Below the pieces are notes generated by a model. The model was not told the DNA's origin, ran no database searches, and worked only from the letters and a program-made list of their open reading frames with translations. DNA of 64,000 nt from Paraliobacillus salinarum (GTDB taxonomy: Bacteria; Bacillota; Bacilli; Bacillales; Amphibacillaceae), in contig NZ_JACEFA010000001.1 of NCBI RefSeq assembly GCF_014083865.1, positions 434,001 to 498,000 on the forward strand, written 5' to 3'. The number at the start of each line of letters is the position of its first letter. Position 1 is the first letter of the stretch. The translations under genes were made by a program, and so were the position numbers. Shown one piece after another: positions 8,381 through 17,837 of the stretch.

Positions 8381-9238
8381 TTAGAAAGGTTTCCATTTCA
8401 ATTTACGAGCTTCCATATAGCGTTTGTTTACATTATCCCAATTCACAACATTCCACCATGCCTTAATATAATCATTACGCACATTTTTATATTGTAAATA
8501 ATATGCATGCTCCCACAGATCTAAAACTAACAAAGGGATTGTATCTGCCAACGCATAATGCTGGTGTTTTTCTAGAATGTGAATAACTAATCTACGAGAA
8601 CGAGGACTCCAGGCCAAAATAGCCCAACCGCTCCCTTCTACCGCTGATGCAGCTTGGGTAAACTTCTTTTTAAACATTTCAAAAGAACCGAAGTCATGTT
8701 TGATTTGTTGGAGTAGTGGCAGATTGTTGCTTGGAATTCCCCCACCATCAGGTGACATGTTGAACCAGAATATAGTGTGTAAATGGTGACCAGATCCATT
8801 AAAGGACTGTTCACGAAGCCAATACTTCTGATTATTTTGTCCTTGACTAGCATCATTCAAGGCTTTTTCCGCGCGATTTAGTCCGTCTACATACGATTGA
8901 TGATGCTTCTGATGATGTAATCTCATAATCTCTTCTTCAATAAAGGGTTCTAAGGCATCATAGTCATAGGGTAATTTTGGAAGTTTATGTTTGCCAATGA
9001 GAACTTCTTGCTCATATAATCGCTGATGCCATTTCTCATAATACGATTCAGCCTCTTTTTTTATTAAAACTATCTCGTTATTAGATAATTTATCACTATG
9101 CAAATTATCACGTAGTTTATTTTTCCATTCATTCCAGTCTTTTAGAGCACCTTCTTCCCTAAGTTCCACTAATAATGTATCCATCTGATCTGACCAATTA
9201 ATTACTCTTTTTAAATAATCTTTATTTTTTTGACTCAT
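8381..9238 (-). CDS. sodF: Superoxide dismutase with N-terminal extension (SodF-like)
   Basis: Iron/manganese-family superoxide dismutase, 285 residues, with an extra helical domain of about 85 residues before the normal fold (which begins LPKLPYDYDALEPFIEEEIM). Metal ligands are visible: His in MRLHHQKHHQSYV, His in HHLHTIFWF, Asp and His in LDLWEHAYYL. The Gly two residues before the HLH segment and the Gln in EKHQHYAL fit the manganese type, although the extended B. subtilis homologue is labelled an iron enzyme. It is not part of the usual dacB-scpB neighbourhood and has a terminator upstream, so it is probably its own unit. Confidence 0.88.
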   Translation of the reverse strand: MSQKNKDYLKRVINWSDQMDTLLVELREEGALKDWNEWKNKLRDNLHSDKLSNNEIVLIKKEAESYYEKWHQRLYEQEVLIGKHKLPKLPYDYDALEPFIEEEIMRLHHQKHHQSYVDGLNRAEKALNDASQGQNNQKYWLREQSFNGSGHHLHTIFWFNMSPDGGGIPSNNLPLLQQIKHDFGSFEMFKKKFTQAASAVEGSGWAILAWSPRSRRLVIHILEKHQHYALADTIPLLVLDLWEHAYYLQYKNVRNDYIKAWWNVVNWDNVNKRYMEARKLKWKPF

Positions 9239-9270
9239 ATACTTTCACCTCAAATTAGCCTATGCAAACA

Positions 9271-9305
9271 AAAAAAGTTAGTGCTCTAAAGACACTAACT
9301 TTTTT
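9271..9305. terminator. Bidirectional-looking terminator after scpB
   Basis: AAAAAGTTAGTG (9272-9283) pairs with CACTAACTTTTT (9293-9304), flanked by A and T runs. It follows the scpB stop and isolates scpAB from sodF. Confidence 0.85.
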
Positions 9306-9313
9306 AAATTCAT

Positions 9314-9898
9314 TTATTCATTTATATCAGAATTAAGTTTGCTAAAAAATAAATCCGCTTCTTCAGTAACATCTGAATCATCAATATTATCTGGTAAAGG
9401 AGGTAGCTCTTCAATAGAGCGCAAACCAAAATAAGTTAAAAAGTCAACAGACGTGCCGAACATGACCGGTCTACCAATTGCTTCTTTTCTACCCACCTCT
9501 TCAATTAATGCCCTTGATACTAATGTTTGTACAGGACGATCACTTTTCACTCCGCGAATATCTTCAATTTCCATTCGGGTGATCGGCTGATTATAGGCAA
9601 TAATTGCTAGCGTCTCTAATGCTGCTTGAGATAATTTGGAAGCATGTGGAGACTCCATCAAATTTTGAAAATAAGTGGCATGCTCTGGCTTAGTAGCAAG
9701 GTGATAAATTCCTTTCGCCTCTACTAGCATAATGCCACGGTCTGTATGTTCATAATCATATTTAAGTTCATCTATTAAACATATAATTGTGTCTTTATCA
9801 AGATCTAATGCGGATTTTAATTGACGAACACTTAGTCCTTCGTCTCCTGCTGCGAATAGGAGACCTTCTAATACTGCTTTATAATTCATATTACTCAC
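9314..9898 (-). CDS. scpB: Chromosome segregation protein ScpB
   Basis: Kleisin-associated subunit of the SMC-ScpA-ScpB condensin complex that organises and segregates the nucleoid. Two winged-helix domains; signatures LEGLLFAAGDEGLS, QAALETLAIIAYNQPITRMEIE and RGVKSD. The start is probably GTG 9898, because GGAGGAG lies six bases before it; the ATG at 9889 is 15 bases away from the site, and a TTG further upstream would overlap it. 194 residues. Follows scpA with a 69-base gap. Confidence 0.92.
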   Translation of the reverse strand: MSNMNYKAVLEGLLFAAGDEGLSVRQLKSALDLDKDTIICLIDELKYDYEHTDRGIMLVEAKGIYHLATKPEHATYFQNLMESPHASKLSQAALETLAIIAYNQPITRMEIEDIRGVKSDRPVQTLVSRALIEEVGRKEAIGRPVMFGTSVDFLTYFGLRSIEELPPLPDNIDDSDVTEEADLFFSKLNSDINE

Positions 9899-9967
9899 AA
9901 ATTGCTCCTCCAAGTCATACGTGTTTCAATGCAATCTATCTATAAAATATATATAACAAATGATTAC

Positions 9968-10714
9968 TTACTCGAACGTATTATTCGGGTAAATAGTAAG
10001 TGTGTCAAAATGTTTCTCTTGTGTACAATGTATTTCTTTATTTTTCATTAATTCCAATAAAGCAACAAATGTAACAACAATGTGTGATCGATTAGGATAC
10101 ATAAATAGTGCATCAAATGTAATCCCGTTCTTATAAGATTGAATTTGCACTAAAATTTCTTGCATACGCTGTTTGATGGGGATTTCTGTTCGCTGAACGG
10201 TTGTGCTCATTGGACTATTCCATTTTTTGCGCGTGAAGACTTTTTGCATAGCAGATAACATGTCATATATAGAGACATCACCTTGATTTTGAATCGGGAC
10301 TCGATGTTGCTTTTGTTGAAATGCTTGTGGTGCTCTAGTGTAACTGTAACTCGCCTCTAACTCTTTTTCTTTAAATTGTATCGCTGCTTCTTTATATTTA
10401 CGGTATTCAATTAAACGATGCATCAATTCTTCACGAGGATCTTCCTCATAGGCATCATCTTCTTGATCAAGTTCTTGATTCGGTAATAGAAGAGCGCTCT
10501 TCATTGCTAGTAAAGTGGAAGCCATAACCAAATACTCGCTAGCTATATTTAATTCCAATTCTTTCATGGTATGTATGTATTGCATGTACTGTTCGGTAAT
10601 TTGGGAAACAGGAATATCATAAATATCAATTTCATATCGATTGATTAAATGCAGCAATAGATCTAAAGGACCTTCAAACGCATTTAATTTTACTTGATAA
10701 GACTCATGCATCAT
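9968..10714 (-). CDS. scpA: Chromosome segregation protein ScpA
   Basis: Kleisin subunit of SMC condensin, 248 residues. N-terminal SMC-neck binding part with the family signature NAFEGPLDLLLHLINRYEID, IPVSQITEQYMQYI and ASEYLVMASTLLAMKS. An acidic linker (QEDDAYEEDPREEL) and a C-terminal winged helix follow. The start ATG lies behind AGGAG. Gene order scpA-scpB downstream of ribT is as in B. subtilis. Confidence 0.93.
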   Translation of the reverse strand: MMHESYQVKLNAFEGPLDLLLHLINRYEIDIYDIPVSQITEQYMQYIHTMKELELNIASEYLVMASTLLAMKSALLLPNQELDQEDDAYEEDPREELMHRLIEYRKYKEAAIQFKEKELEASYSYTRAPQAFQQKQHRVPIQNQGDVSIYDMLSAMQKVFTRKKWNSPMSTTVQRTEIPIKQRMQEILVQIQSYKNGITFDALFMYPNRSHIVVTFVALLELMKNKEIHCTQEKHFDTLTIYPNNTFE

Positions 10715-10844
10715 TTCCTACTCCTTCTACCAAACTTATTAGTTACTATTACATTCTACCACAAACACAATAATAAACTTAAGATGTTTTTGTAACTTTA
10801 TCGTTCGTTAATCAAATATTCACGCAGATAAAAAGCCAACTCGA

Positions 10845-11219
<375 letters not shown>

Positions 11220-11408
11220 TCATCATATATAATCTTTTCTATAGTATAACGAATATACAGACTATAATGTTCCAAATATGACGTATATTATCTCTTTTTA
11301 TTTATCATATATGCATCATACTACTTTTTTTATTAATTGTCATGATAAAGATACAAGTTTAATTAGAAATATTACATCTTTATGAATTTTCCGCTACAAT
11401 AAATAGAA

Positions 11409-11434
11409 AGAGTAAGCCATTAAAGGCTTACTCT
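11409..11434 (-). terminator. Terminator at the ppiB stop
   Basis: AGAGTAAGCC (11409-11418) pairs with GGCTTACTCT (11425-11434) around a six-base loop; the ppiB stop codon lies in the stem. A modest U-rich tail follows on the minus strand. Confidence 0.65.
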
Positions 11435-11871
11435 TCTTCTGTTATAACTACCTTTTCCATTCGGTCGCCTTGGTTAATTCTCAATACAGTATCCATTCCT
11501 TCAATTACTTGTCCAAAGACAGTATGAACGCCATCTAAATGAGGTTGTGGTTCATGAACAAGGAAGAATTGACTTCCACCAGTATCTTTTCCAGCGTGTG
11601 CCATCGATAATGAACCTGCAACATGTTTATGCGGATTTCCTTCTGTCTCACATTTAATAGCGTATCCAGGTCCACCTGTTCCTGTACCGTTAGGACATCC
11701 CCCTTGAGCCACAAATCCAGGAATTACTCGATGGAAAGTTAATCCATCATAAAAACCTTCGCTTGCCAAGCTTTCAAAGTTTGCTACCGTATTTGGCGCA
11801 GCCTCTTCATACATTTCAATTACTATCTTTTCACCATTTTCGAAATAAATTGTTGCTTTTTTCATTTTCAA
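11428..11871 (-). CDS. ppiB: Peptidyl-prolyl cis-trans isomerase B
   Basis: Cytoplasmic cyclophilin of 147 residues that speeds proline isomerisation in protein folding. Family motifs in order: [13 protein letters not shown] (catalytic Arg and Phe), the GTGTGGPGY glycine loop, [18 protein letters not shown] and [12 protein letters not shown]. The whole protein is the cyclophilin domain with no signal peptide. Lies 11 bases behind lysA, as in B. subtilis, and ends in a hairpin. Confidence 0.95.
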   Translation of the reverse strand: MKMKKATIYFENGEKIVIEMYEEAAPNTVANFESLASEGFYDGLTFHRVIPGFVAQGGCPNGTGTGGPGYAIKCETEGNPHKHVAGSLSMAHAGKDTGGSQFFLVHEPQPHLDGVHTVFGQVIEGMDTVLRINQGDRMEKVVITEEE

Positions 11872-11882
11872 ACATCCTCCTT

Positions 11883-13181
11883 TTATTCGTAAGATAGATC
11901 ATTTTTAATCATATCTTGGTAAGTTTCTCTTCTTATTACTAATTTATCTTGTCCGTTTTCAACAAATACTACTGCAGCTTTCGGGAAACGATTATAATGA
12001 TTAGACATGGAATACCCGTAAGCCCCGGTGCTAAAAACAGCTAAAATATCGCCTGAATCAACTTCTGGTAATGGAATATCCCACAAAAGCATATCCCCTG
12101 ATTCACAACATTTACCTGCAACAGATGTTACATTCGGTGTTGGAAGGTTCATTTTGTTAGCAACTACTGCTGTGTACTTTGCATGATATAACGCTGGTCT
12201 TATATTATCTGTCATACCACCATCAACAGCTATATAATCCCTCACATTTGGAATCTTCTTTTGTGAGCCGATTGTATACAAAGTTAACCCAGCATTACCA
12301 ATAATTGCACGACCAGGTTCTATCCAAATCTCTGGAAAATCAATATTTAATTCTTTCACTTGTTCTTCAATTTCATTAATAAGCTCTTTCACGTACTCTT
12401 CTAAAGCTAACGGTTCGTCTTCGTTTGTATATTTAATTCCAAAGCCCCCACCAAGATTAAGCACATCAGGAGAGTAATCATAACGCTTTTTCCAAATGTT
12501 TATCGTTTCAAATAAACGTCGAACCGCCATAATAAAACCGTCTGTTTCAAAGATCTGTGAACCAATGTGACAATGCAATCCTTTTACTCGAATATTTTGT
12601 AGCTGACGCATCTTCAGAAAAGCTTCCTCCGCTTGTCCATTTGCTAGGTCAAAGCCAAATTTGGAATCTTCATTGCCAGTTAAAATATAATCATGTGTAT
12701 GTGCCTCAATTCCTGGTGTTACTCTGATCAAGACTTCAACTGTCTTTTGATGCTTTAATAACAGTTCATGTAATAAATCTATTTCATAAAAGTTGTCTAC
12801 TACAATACAACCGATATCATGTTGAATTGCCATTTCAAGCTCTGTTCTACTTTTGTTATTACCGTGCATATGTATTTTGTTCGTTGGAAAACCTGCCTGT
12901 AAAGCTGTAAAGAGTTCTCCTTCAGACACCACATCAAGGCTTAAATTTTCCTGCTTAGCAACTTGTAACATAGCGATAGAAGAAAAAGCTTTACTGGCGT
13001 AAGCAACTTGAGCCTTTATTCCAAAAGCTTTAAATGTATTGACAAAAGCACGTGCATTTTCTCTTATTTTCTCTACATCGTATACAAATAATGGTGTACC
13101 ATACTTTTCTGCCAAATAAACAGTATCTACCCCACCAAGTGTCAAATGTCCTTGATCATTGATTGTTTGATTATTGTACAT
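11883..13181 (-). CDS. lysA: Diaminopimelate decarboxylase
   Basis: PLP enzyme that makes lysine from meso-diaminopimelate, the last step of lysine synthesis. 432 residues. PLP-binding Lys in AYASKAFSS, His and Gly motifs in [10 protein letters not shown], the glycine stretch [18 protein letters not shown] and the catalytic CESGDML near residue 350. The start ATG follows a GGGGGG site. Lies between spoVAF and ppiB as in B. subtilis; a long-armed hairpin at 13221-13278 separates it from spoVAF. I see no lysine riboswitch or T-box in its leader. Confidence 0.95.
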   Translation of the reverse strand: MYNNQTINDQGHLTLGGVDTVYLAEKYGTPLFVYDVEKIRENARAFVNTFKAFGIKAQVAYASKAFSSIAMLQVAKQENLSLDVVSEGELFTALQAGFPTNKIHMHGNNKSRTELEMAIQHDIGCIVVDNFYEIDLLHELLLKHQKTVEVLIRVTPGIEAHTHDYILTGNEDSKFGFDLANGQAEEAFLKMRQLQNIRVKGLHCHIGSQIFETDGFIMAVRRLFETINIWKKRYDYSPDVLNLGGGFGIKYTNEDEPLALEEYVKELINEIEEQVKELNIDFPEIWIEPGRAIIGNAGLTLYTIGSQKKIPNVRDYIAVDGGMTDNIRPALYHAKYTAVVANKMNLPTPNVTSVAGKCCESGDMLLWDIPLPEVDSGDILAVFSTGAYGYSMSNHYNRFPKAAVVFVENGQDKLVIRRETYQDMIKNDLSYE

Positions 13182-13220
13182 CGATACACCCCCCGCACAC
13201 TAAAGCGTTATTAAACAATA

Positions 13221-13278
13221 AAAATCCCTTACCAAATTACACAAAAAGACAACATTTTTGCATAAAAGAAGGGATTTT
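13221..13278 (-). terminator. Probable terminator between spoVAF and lysA
   Basis: AAAATCCCTT (13221-13230) and AAGGGATTTT (13269-13278) form a ten-pair stem around a 38-base loop, which may contain a smaller hairpin (GCAAAAA/TTTTTGT). On the minus strand the stem is followed by TTATTGTTT. Either a terminator of the spoVA operon or an attenuator of lysA. Confidence 0.5.
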
Positions 13279-13412
13279 ATTCGTTCCCAGCATGGTATAA
13301 CTATAAGATTGAAGTACTAGAAATTTAAAACTAATAACGTTAATTTACCACAACTTCTTATCCTATTCAACAATATCAAACGGAGTTGTGTTCATTTTTC
13401 AGAAAAATTTAC

Positions 13413-14873
13413 TTATCGTTGCTTATAGTTATTTTTAGGGTGTACGATACTTGGACGTTTTTTAGTCATTGGGACAGAGAAACGAAACAATATTTGAATT
13501 AATGCATTCCCGTTAAAAGGGATAAACGGCCAAAGATAAGGTGTGTTCAATGATTTTGTGTTTGTTAAATGTAAGACATACAATGTGAAGCCAATAACAA
13601 GACCCTTCACTCCAAATAATGCTGTGATAATGATTAATAATACGCGATTGATTTTATTCGCAATGCTTAATTCATAACTAGGTGTTGCGTAAGACCCAAT
13701 AGCACTAATCGCAACATATAAGATAACCTCCGCGCTAAATAAACCAACATCAATCGCTATTTGTCCAATTAAAACGGCAGCGATTAACCCCATCGCTGTC
13801 GATAGAGGAGTTGGGGTATGTATGGCCGCCATTCGTAATAATTCAATACCAATATCAGCAAAGATAATTTGAATAACGATTGGAATATTTCCAACTTCAT
13901 TAGGGCCTATAAAATGTAATGCTTCAGGTAATAAGCTAGGTTCCATTGTTAGTACTAGCCAGAATGGAAGCAAAAATACAGATGCGAATATCCCTATAAA
14001 GCGTATCCACTTTATAAATGACCCAACTGCCGGAGATTGTCGATACTCTTCAGCGTGTTGCACATGATGAAAGTAAGTTGTTGGTGTAATTATCATACTA
14101 GGAGAGGTGTCTGCCATGATTAGAACGTGTCCCTCGAATAGATGATTTGCCGCTACATCTGGCCTCTCTGTGTATCGTACTAAAGGAAAAGGGTTAGCAC
14201 CTTGCTTCACAAGATACTCTTCGATTGTTTTATCTGCCATTGCTAATCCATCAATATCTATTGATTTAATTTCTTTTATAATTGTATTTACTAAACCATC
14301 ATCAGCAATGTCCTTAATATACGAGATACATATATCCGTCTTTGATCGTTCACCAACTTGAAAAATTTGATTCCTTAAGCGCTCATCTCTAACACGTCGT
14401 CTTGTTAGACCGGTATTTTCAATAATATTTTCTGTATATCCATCTCGTGAACCACGAACTACTTTCTCTGTATCTGGTTCTTCTGGCCCTCTACCTGGAT
14501 AATTTCTTACATCCACTGTAAATGCGTAATCACAATTTTCCACAAAAACCGCAATTAAACCTGATAATAACTGGGTAATTACTTCGTTTAATTCATATTT
14601 ACGCTCGACTTGTTGGTGAACTAACCGATTTTCAATAATACTTGGCAGCTTATCCTTATTAGGCTCATCGTCATTAATAGCAGTTAGCTTTTTTAATAAC
14701 TCTACAACAATTGATGTATCACAAAGCCCTGTTACATAATAGAATTGAACTTTTTGATCTAATAAAATAATTTCACGGAATCCAATATCAAAAGACGTAC
14801 CTATCCCTAATTTTTTTGTTAAATGACTTTGGTTTTCATTGATATCCTTTGCTATCGGAATCTTTTTCGACAT
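13413..14873 (-). CDS. spoVAF: Stage V sporulation protein AF (GerA-family)
   Basis: Spore inner-membrane protein related to the A subunits of germinant receptors, 486 residues from ATG 14873. This start is chosen because GGAAAGGAG lies just upstream, inside the end of spoVAEA; it gives a 38-base overlap. A soluble N-terminal half contains VRNYPGRGPEEPDTEKVVRG and TRRRVRDERLRNQIF. The C-terminal half has about five membrane segments (FIGIFASVFLLPFWLVL onwards) and the GerA motif PTPLSTAMGLIAA. With SpoVAEa it affects germination in Bacillus. The core channel genes are missing from this operon. Confidence 0.92.
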   Translation of the reverse strand: MSKKIPIAKDINENQSHLTKKLGIGTSFDIGFREIILLDQKVQFYYVTGLCDTSIVVELLKKLTAINDDEPNKDKLPSIIENRLVHQQVERKYELNEVITQLLSGLIAVFVENCDYAFTVDVRNYPGRGPEEPDTEKVVRGSRDGYTENIIENTGLTRRRVRDERLRNQIFQVGERSKTDICISYIKDIADDGLVNTIIKEIKSIDIDGLAMADKTIEEYLVKQGANPFPLVRYTERPDVAANHLFEGHVLIMADTSPSMIITPTTYFHHVQHAEEYRQSPAVGSFIKWIRFIGIFASVFLLPFWLVLTMEPSLLPEALHFIGPNEVGNIPIVIQIIFADIGIELLRMAAIHTPTPLSTAMGLIAAVLIGQIAIDVGLFSAEVILYVAISAIGSYATPSYELSIANKINRVLLIIITALFGVKGLVIGFTLYVLHLTNTKSLNTPYLWPFIPFNGNALIQILFRFSVPMTKKRPSIVHPKNNYKQR

Positions 14874-15435
14874 TGTTTTGTTGACTCCTTTCCAAAATAA
14901 GTTCAATTGCCTTAGTTGTAATTGGACATCCTTTACTCAGATCATCACGACGATTCATTTTACCGATATCACCAACTCCAACAACAATAGGTATCGCTAA
15001 TTGATCAAGTAAGTAAACTGTGTCACCATTGATACGACCATGTTCATATGTAGGAATACCTTCTTTATTCACACCATCATTAATTACATTGCCGTCTTGA
15101 TCCACCGCAAAAGTAATGCGTGTCCATTCTTTGTTTCTCGTATGAGCAGCGACAGCAACTGCACCGATAATAACAAGGTCGTCATCTTCTGCTATCGCCT
15201 GGAGAATGCTTTCTCCAGCGCCTACACCTGAAAAACCTGCGTCATCAATCAAAACATAAACAAGTTTCGTCTTGGCTTGCTTTATATGTTCGATCATTTG
15301 AACGGGAGTAATTTTGCTCGGGTTGTCAGCTAATGCAATTAATGCTGTCCCACCAAGTTTCTTTGAGATGTATTCCATTGCTTTTCTTGCATAATGATCG
15401 CCATCTGTAATAATAATTATCTCTTTACCTTCCAT
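14836..15435 (-). CDS. spoVAEA: Stage V sporulation protein AEa
   Basis: Soluble spore protein of about 199 residues encoded in the spoVA operon. Start ATG 15435 (MEGKEIIIITDGDHYARKAM) follows AAAGGAT; the in-frame ATG 18 bases earlier lies before that site. Segments VYVLIDDAGFSGVGAGE, GAVAVAAHTRN and PIVVGVGDIGKMNRRDD are typical of the family. In B. subtilis it lies behind spoVAEB; here it follows spoVAB directly because AC, AD and AEb are absent. Its end overlaps the start of spoVAF. Confidence 0.9.
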   Translation of the reverse strand: MEGKEIIIITDGDHYARKAMEYISKKLGGTALIALADNPSKITPVQMIEHIKQAKTKLVYVLIDDAGFSGVGAGESILQAIAEDDDLVIIGAVAVAAHTRNKEWTRITFAVDQDGNVINDGVNKEGIPTYEHGRINGDTVYLLDQLAIPIVVGVGDIGKMNRRDDLSKGCPITTKAIELILERSQQNNVEKDSDSKGYQ

Positions 15436-15466
15436 AACATATCCTTTCAGCAAACAAGTTCTTCTA

Positions 15467-15889
15467 TTACTTTACAAATACCAACCATTGAAATAGAGAA
15501 CCACCTATTTTCCCTAGTACTATTGCTAGCATAAGCCAGATAATTTGTTGATCGACCTTAATCCGCTTCGCTAGTATCGGAAACACATTAAGTACCTCTG
15601 TTAATGCGGCAGCAAGCAATCCAATAAAAACACCATGGAATAAGCCCCAAATTGAAATAAATATATAACTAATTCTAAAATGAAATGGGGTAAAAGATAG
15701 ATAAGTACCAAACATGACCCCAATCACGACCGCACGTTCAAATATATGTAAAAATTTCTTCGATTTACTTAATTGAACGAGCCGGGGGATAATACCTAAA
15801 ACCGTTATAAAAGCCACAAACCCTGTACCGACTACTAATCCAGACCCAAGACCTACGACAATATCAATACTATGATTGATCATGATCAT
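15467..15889 (-). CDS. spoVAB: Stage V sporulation protein AB
   Basis: Small integral membrane protein of 140 residues with about four hydrophobic helices. Typical opening segment GLGSGLVVGTGFVAFITVLGI and IWGLFHGVFIGLLAAALTEV. In B. subtilis it is part of the SpoVA set needed to take up and release Ca-dipicolinate in spores. It overlaps spoVAA by 20 bases. The next gene is spoVAEA rather than spoVAC. Confidence 0.88.
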   Translation of the reverse strand: MIMINHSIDIVVGLGSGLVVGTGFVAFITVLGIIPRLVQLSKSKKFLHIFERAVVIGVMFGTYLSFTPFHFRISYIFISIWGLFHGVFIGLLAAALTEVLNVFPILAKRIKVDQQIIWLMLAIVLGKIGGSLFQWLVFVK

Positions 15890-16490
15890 CTTTATTTAAT
15901 GGATTTTCATAATATTGAACATATTGATCGATATCCTGTTGGTATTTATACAGTTCTATTTCCATTGGACTTGGCTCGTCATTTAATCTCTTTTTAAATA
16001 AATAGTTAAAAAAGAGGATCATCCCTAACCCCAATCCAATAGAATATGGTACTTGTAACCAAAGCGGATATTCAACATTTTCGCCTGTAAGAAGAAAATG
16101 TAGTCTTTGTTGTACACTTTGCATGCTAACATCATAATGGAAATTCATTATTGCCATTGCTGAACCAATAAATAATAATATCCAAACAAAGACAACAAAA
16201 AGGATATTGGTTTTATTTGTTTGCTCTTTTTTCTGAAGCATACAATTATTTGGACCGGTCAATTGAACATCTACATTTGGTAAATGTTGTTGAATGATTT
16301 GTATAATGGTAAACGCCTCGAGTACATATGTTTTATCTTTGTCTACATTTTTATGATGAATGGATAAATCGCTACAAGCATTAACAAGTTGCTCTGATCC
16401 TGTCAAATATGCAACGTCTTTTACTTTGAGAACTTCTGCTTTGTTTAGATAAGCATATTTTTTCAAGCGTATGTATATCATGTTTTGCAT
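15870..16490 (-). CDS. spoVAA: Stage V sporulation protein AA
   Basis: First gene of the spoVA operon; about 206 residues. Start ATG 16490 (MQNMIYIRLKKYAYL) is seven bases behind AAAGGAAG, whereas the upstream in-frame ATGs fall before it and inside the sigma-G promoter. A soluble N-terminal domain (about 1-95) is followed by two membrane segments (NILFVVFVWILLFIGSAMAI and a second near residue 160) and a charged tail. Expected to be made in the forespore. Confidence 0.87.
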   Translation of the reverse strand: MQNMIYIRLKKYAYLNKAEVLKVKDVAYLTGSEQLVNACSDLSIHHKNVDKDKTYVLEAFTIIQIIQQHLPNVDVQLTGPNNCMLQKKEQTNKTNILFVVFVWILLFIGSAMAIMNFHYDVSMQSVQQRLHFLLTGENVEYPLWLQVPYSIGLGLGMILFFNYLFKKRLNDEPSPMEIELYKYQQDIDQYVQYYENPLNKDDHDQS

Positions 16491-16519
16491 TACATAACTT
16501 CCTTTCACCTTCATCAAAC

Positions 16520-16548
16520 TAGTATGATCAATTACTAAAATTTCATAC
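16520..16548 (-). promoter_or_regulatory. Sigma-G promoter of the spoVA operon
   Basis: Minus strand GTATG (16548-16544), 17 bases, CATACTA (16526-16520): an exact fit to the forespore sigma-G consensus GHATR-N17/18-CATWHTA. It starts about 30 bases before the spoVAA ribosome site. The spoVA operon is sigma-G dependent in B. subtilis. Confidence 0.8.
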
Positions 16549-16557
16549 ATTTATGAT

Positions 16558-16583
16558 AGAGATAAAACAATTCTTTTATCTCT
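16558..16583. terminator. Second hairpin downstream of sigF
   Basis: AGAGATAAAA (16558-16567) pairs perfectly with TTTTATCTCT (16574-16583) around a six-base loop. It lies between the sigF terminator and the spoVA promoter and may be a back-up terminator. Confidence 0.4.
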
Positions 16584-16598
16584 AAATTCATACAAAAA

Positions 16599-16629
16599 AA
16601 AGACCACTGAAAATTAATCAATGGTCTTT
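16599..16629 (-). terminator. Terminator of the spoIIA operon
   Basis: AAAGACCA (16599-16606) pairs with TGGTCTTT (16622-16629) just at the sigF stop, followed on the minus strand by a run of T (16592-16600 read as A on plus). Confidence 0.7.
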
Positions 16630-17384
16630 CATTCTAATACCCCTATTTGACTTTTCATCCATTCTAATATCTTTTTTTCTAATCGAGAAACTTGTACTTG
16701 AGAAATCCCTAACCGTTCAGCGACTTCTGATTGTGTTTTATCTTGATAATATCTTAAATAAACAATTAATCGTTCTCGCTCATTCATTTCACGGATTACT
16801 TCCTGAATTGCAATTTTATCAAACCATTTACTATCCTCGTTAGAAATTTGATCCATTAAAGTAATCGGATCTCCATCATTTTCATATACCGTTTCATGAA
16901 TAGAGTGTGGCATTTTCGAAGCTTCTTGGGCATGTACGACTTCCTCTATCGATAGTTCTAATGACGTAGCAATTTCTGATATTGTTGGTGATCTTCCTAG
17001 TAATTTAGTAAGCTCATCTCGCTTTCTTCTAACTTTATTACCAATCTCCTTTAACGATCGACTCACTTTTAAACTACCATCATCACGAATAAATCGTTGG
17101 ATTTCACCAATAATCATTGGAACTGCGTAAGTAGAAAACTTAACTTCATAGGATAAGTCAAACTTATCAATAGATTTTAATAAACCTATACATCCAATTT
17201 GAAACAAATCATCTGGATCATACCCACGGTTCATAAATCGTTGCACAACTGACCAAACCAACCTGACATTTCTCTCCACTAAAATGTCTCTTGAAGATTG
17301 GTCACCTTGTTGACTTTGTTTTATATACAGCTTTACTTCTTCATCAGTTAATTGAGTATCATTTCGTTTATATTTCATCTCCAT
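16629..17384 (-). CDS. sigF: Forespore sigma factor SigF
   Basis: RNA polymerase sigma factor F (251 residues), first forespore-specific sigma. Region 2: NVRLVWSVVQRFMNRGYDPD, DLFQIGCIGLLKSIDKFD and FSTYAVPMIIGEIQRFIRDD. Region 3 about 115-180; region 4 ends the protein with RLIVYLRYYQDKTQSEVAERL and the helix-turn-helix GISQVQVSRLEKKIL. Held inactive by SpoIIAB until septation. Third gene of spoIIAA-spoIIAB-sigF. Confidence 0.96.
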   Translation of the reverse strand: MEMKYKRNDTQLTDEEVKLYIKQSQQGDQSSRDILVERNVRLVWSVVQRFMNRGYDPDDLFQIGCIGLLKSIDKFDLSYEVKFSTYAVPMIIGEIQRFIRDDGSLKVSRSLKEIGNKVRRKRDELTKLLGRSPTISEIATSLELSIEEVVHAQEASKMPHSIHETVYENDGDPITLMDQISNEDSKWFDKIAIQEVIREMNERERLIVYLRYYQDKTQSEVAERLGISQVQVSRLEKKILEWMKSQIGVLE

Positions 17385-17396
17385 AGTCCGGACTCC

Positions 17397-17837
17397 TTAA
17401 TTGCATAAGGATTTTGACTTATTAAAGTATTTTATTAAACTAACTTTTGTTCCTTCTCCTAAAACGGATTCAATTTCAACATTATCCATAAAATTATCCA
17501 TGATTGTAAAACCCATCCCCGAACGTTCTAATTCTGGTTTTGAAGTATACAATGGTTGGATTGCTTCGTCTATATTCTCAATACCAATACCGTGGTCTTC
17601 AATCGTCAGTTCTACTTTATTATCATCAATGTAACAGCTCATATAAATTTGTTGGTTCTGATCGTTGTTATATCCATGAATAATCGCATTGGTTACAGCC
17701 TCTGATACAACCGTCTTTATTTCTGTTAATTCATCCATCGTTGGATCTAATTGAGCAACAAATGCTGCAATTGTAACTCTGGCAAATGACTCATTTGCAC
17801 TGATACTAGAAAAAGACAGCTCCATTGAATTCTTCAT
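17397..17837 (-). CDS. spoIIAB: Anti-sigma-F factor / kinase SpoIIAB
   Basis: GHKL-fold serine kinase of 146 residues that binds SigF and phosphorylates SpoIIAA. N box [12 protein letters not shown]1 box [13 protein letters not shown]2 region [14 protein letters not shown] and a final TKVSLIKYF strand. Overlaps spoIIAA by four bases, which helps set stoichiometry. Length and order match B. subtilis. Confidence 0.96.
   Translation of the reverse strand: MKNSMELSFSSISANESFARVTIAAFVAQLDPTMDELTEIKTVVSEAVTNAIIHGYNNDQNQQIYMSCYIDDNKVELTIEDHGIGIENIDEAIQPLYTSKPELERSGMGFTIMDNFMDNVEIESVLGEGTKVSLIKYFNKSKSLCN

Noticed and set aside
13182-13412. A T-box or lysine riboswitch upstream of lysA
   Set aside because: No T-box sequence (GGGTGGNACC) and none of the lysine aptamer core was found; only a long-armed hairpin with a T-rich tail is present.
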